NCBI RefSeq assembly: GCF_021568705.1
Contig: NZ_JAKGTH010000008.1
Coordinates: 186,001-250,000, forward strand
From: Gillisia lutea
GTDB lineage: Bacteria; Bacteroidota; Bacteroidia; Flavobacteriales; Flavobacteriaceae
DNA length: 64,000 nucleotides
Reading direction: 5' to 3'
The notes beneath the pieces are model-generated. The model saw nothing but the letters and a program-made list of their open reading frames with translations, was not told the origin of the DNA and did no database searches. The position numbers and the translations under genes were made by a program. Every line of letters begins with the position of its first letter. Within the stretch, counting starts at the first letter, position 1. Shown in pieces: positions 62,967 to 64,000 of the stretch.

Positions 62967-63755
62967 ATGCGAACAAGATTACCCGAGCTTAACCTGATCA
63001 ACATTATTATAAACACTAGCCCAAAGTCTAAATTATACTTTAATATTTTGGCCGTTTTACTCCTATCTCTGGGGTGTTTGAATACAAATGCTCAGGAAGT
63101 ACCTCTAAAACATAAAAATTCTGGGTTTATAGATTTTAATGCTTATCGAGATTCAAGAGATTTTAATGTATTTACAATCAATTTATTTGCATCCTTACCC
63201 CATCGGCTACAGTATTTTTCTTTAACCAACTACTTTGGTGAACCTGATACTGCTGAGTTATCGAAGTTTTATGCAGAACATAATTTACGTTGGGCGATTA
63301 ACGAAAAAATTCCTATAGACCTTACCTATCAATATGTATTGAGACAGGGTGAAACTAACGATGATCATAGGTTTGGACTGCGCTGGCGACTGCATGATAC
63401 CCCTTTCTTACAATCAATATTTAGCACCTTAAATTTAAGCTATACTTTTAACCCTATGTTCTTTCAGTATAGGAAAAATACCTCTCCAGAATATATGAGC
63501 ATTATAGAGCATGTTTACAATCTAAAGATCTTTCCTCAAAAATTAGGTAATAGGCTCTATATTGCAGGATTTGCCGATCAAAACTTCAACTATAAAGAAA
63601 ATGATAAAGTTGCTTTTGAATGGGTATCAGAACATCAAATTGGACTAAGACTTATAGACCAGTTATATGCAGTTGCTGAATATAGAATTAACACATTTGT
63701 GCCATCCAACAATTATGGTTGGGGCTACGGATTAGAATATAAAATGATATTTTAA
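62967..63755 (+). CDS. Outer-membrane beta-barrel protein of unknown function
   Basis: 262 residues. The N-terminus carries a long basic segment before a hydrophobic core and AQ cleavage site (LNTNAQEVP, about residue 42); translation could start later inside this region. The mature part has amphipathic strands with many aromatic residues (RWAINEKIPIDLTYQYVLR, IGLRLIDQLYAVAEYRIN) and ends YKMIF, as outer-membrane barrels do. It precedes the substrate-binding lipoprotein gene by 19 bases in the same direction, so it may act as its outer-membrane partner. No family assigned. Confidence 0.72.
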   Translation: MRTRLPELNLINIIINTSPKSKLYFNILAVLLLSLGCLNTNAQEVPLKHKNSGFIDFNAYRDSRDFNVFTINLFASLPHRLQYFSLTNYFGEPDTAELSKFYAEHNLRWAINEKIPIDLTYQYVLRQGETNDDHRFGLRWRLHDTPFLQSIFSTLNLSYTFNPMFFQYRKNTSPEYMSIIEHVYNLKIFPQKLGNRLYIAGFADQNFNYKENDKVAFEWVSEHQIGLRLIDQLYAVAEYRINTFVPSNNYGWGYGLEYKMIF

Positions 63756-63774
63756 AATAACAAGTTGAATTATT

Positions 63775-64000
63775 ATGATAGTAAAAATAAGAACCATAAG
63801 TACTCTCCTAATTTTTTTCATGTTATTTCAATCATGTAAAAAGGAGGAAATTCAGGAAATTAATATTGGCTATATCGGGCCGTTATCTACAAGAGCAACA
63901 GATTTAGGAATTGGCCCTTCGCAGGCTATGAAGTTAGCAGTTAAAGAATATAACAAGAACAGAACTAATAATGAACCGAAGGTAAATTTATTTATCGAAG
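63775..64000 (+). CDS. ABC-type substrate-binding lipoprotein, N-terminal part
   Basis: The first 75 residues of a gene that runs off the window. It starts MIVKIRTISTLLIFFMLFQS with the lipobox LFQSC, then EINIGYIGPLSTRATDLG and QAMKLAVKEYNKNRT, the opening strand and helix of type I periplasmic binding proteins of the branched-chain amino acid (Peripla_BP_6) kind. The lipid anchor and neighbouring barrel suggest uptake or sensing of a small organic solute. The ligand is unknown. Confidence 0.82.
   Translation, partial: MIVKIRTISTLLIFFMLFQSCKKEEIQEINIGYIGPLSTRATDLGIGPSQAMKLAVKEYNKNRTNNEPKVNLFIE

Overview
The window is AT-rich, gene-dense chromosomal DNA from a member of the Bacteroidota, almost certainly a marine-type Flavobacteriaceae (Gramella/Salegentibacter/Zunongwangia-like). 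The evidence is BshA (bacillithiol pathway), an LptD of the Bacteroidota type, promoters of the TAnnTTTG type in front of the tRNA genes, very frequent TTG starts, tRNA genes without encoded CCA, and a tyrosine ammonia-lyase that closely resembles the characterised Flavobacterium johnsoniae enzyme. I see no insertion sequence, prophage, CRISPR array or rRNA.

Layout. 1-4 kb: start of aroC, a fused FAD/Fe-S D-lactate/glycolate-type oxidase, and a small outer-membrane barrel. 4-13.1 kb (minus strand): an envelope and redox operon of amidase, Mce/MlaD protein, two HdrD/GlpC-like Fe-S proteins, a conserved 161-aa protein, a GH3/serine-hydrolase fusion and bshA. 13.2-22.3 kb: lptD and ridA on plus, then mgsA, pfkA and the giant tamB on minus. 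22.3-27.6 kb (plus): a translation/RNA-modification operon, tsaD-rsmE-DUF4159-SpoU methylase-PerM-like permease-SAM methyltransferase. 27.6-46.3 kb: an aryl-polyene/flexirubin-type pigment cluster. 46.3-49.8 kb: tRNA-Ser, tRNA-Pro, a lipoprotein, a GMC oxidoreductase, deoC and tRNA-Arg. 49.8-57.4 kb: a sensor without ATPase domain plus response regulator, divergent from a three-gene DUF1704 / ATP-grasp / AstE-like operon. 57.4-64 kb: lactonase, corA, recQ, a TruA-like protein, an outer-membrane protein and the start of an ABC substrate-binding lipoprotein.

The pigment cluster is the main system. Tyrosine ammonia-lyase would make 4-coumarate and an AMP-ligase would activate it. Two ketosynthases with full active sites, one Cys-less chain-length-factor-like partner and one short KS fragment, with an ACP, a ketoreductase and two hotdog dehydratases, would extend and desaturate the chain. 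A thioesterase, an LpxL-like acyltransferase, a glycosyltransferase-DUF2062 fusion, a C45-type lipoprotein, a LolA-like carrier and an MMPL exporter fused to a methyltransferase-like domain would tailor, move and anchor it. A divergent flavin halogenase with an intact WxWxIP motif could chlorinate the aryl head. No DarA/DarB pair is present, so the predicted product is the aryl polyene acid or its ester, not necessarily a full flexirubin. The two dehydratases carry complementary halves of the FabZ active site (His in one, Glu in the other), which predicts an obligate heterodimer.

The second system of interest is the DUF1704 metallopeptidase / GshB-like ATP-grasp / AstE-like deacylase operon at 53.6-57.4 kb. 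It is preceded by about 590 bases of non-coding DNA with three inverted repeats. Its substrate is unknown, and its gene content suggests making and breaking an amide-linked small molecule or peptide tag.
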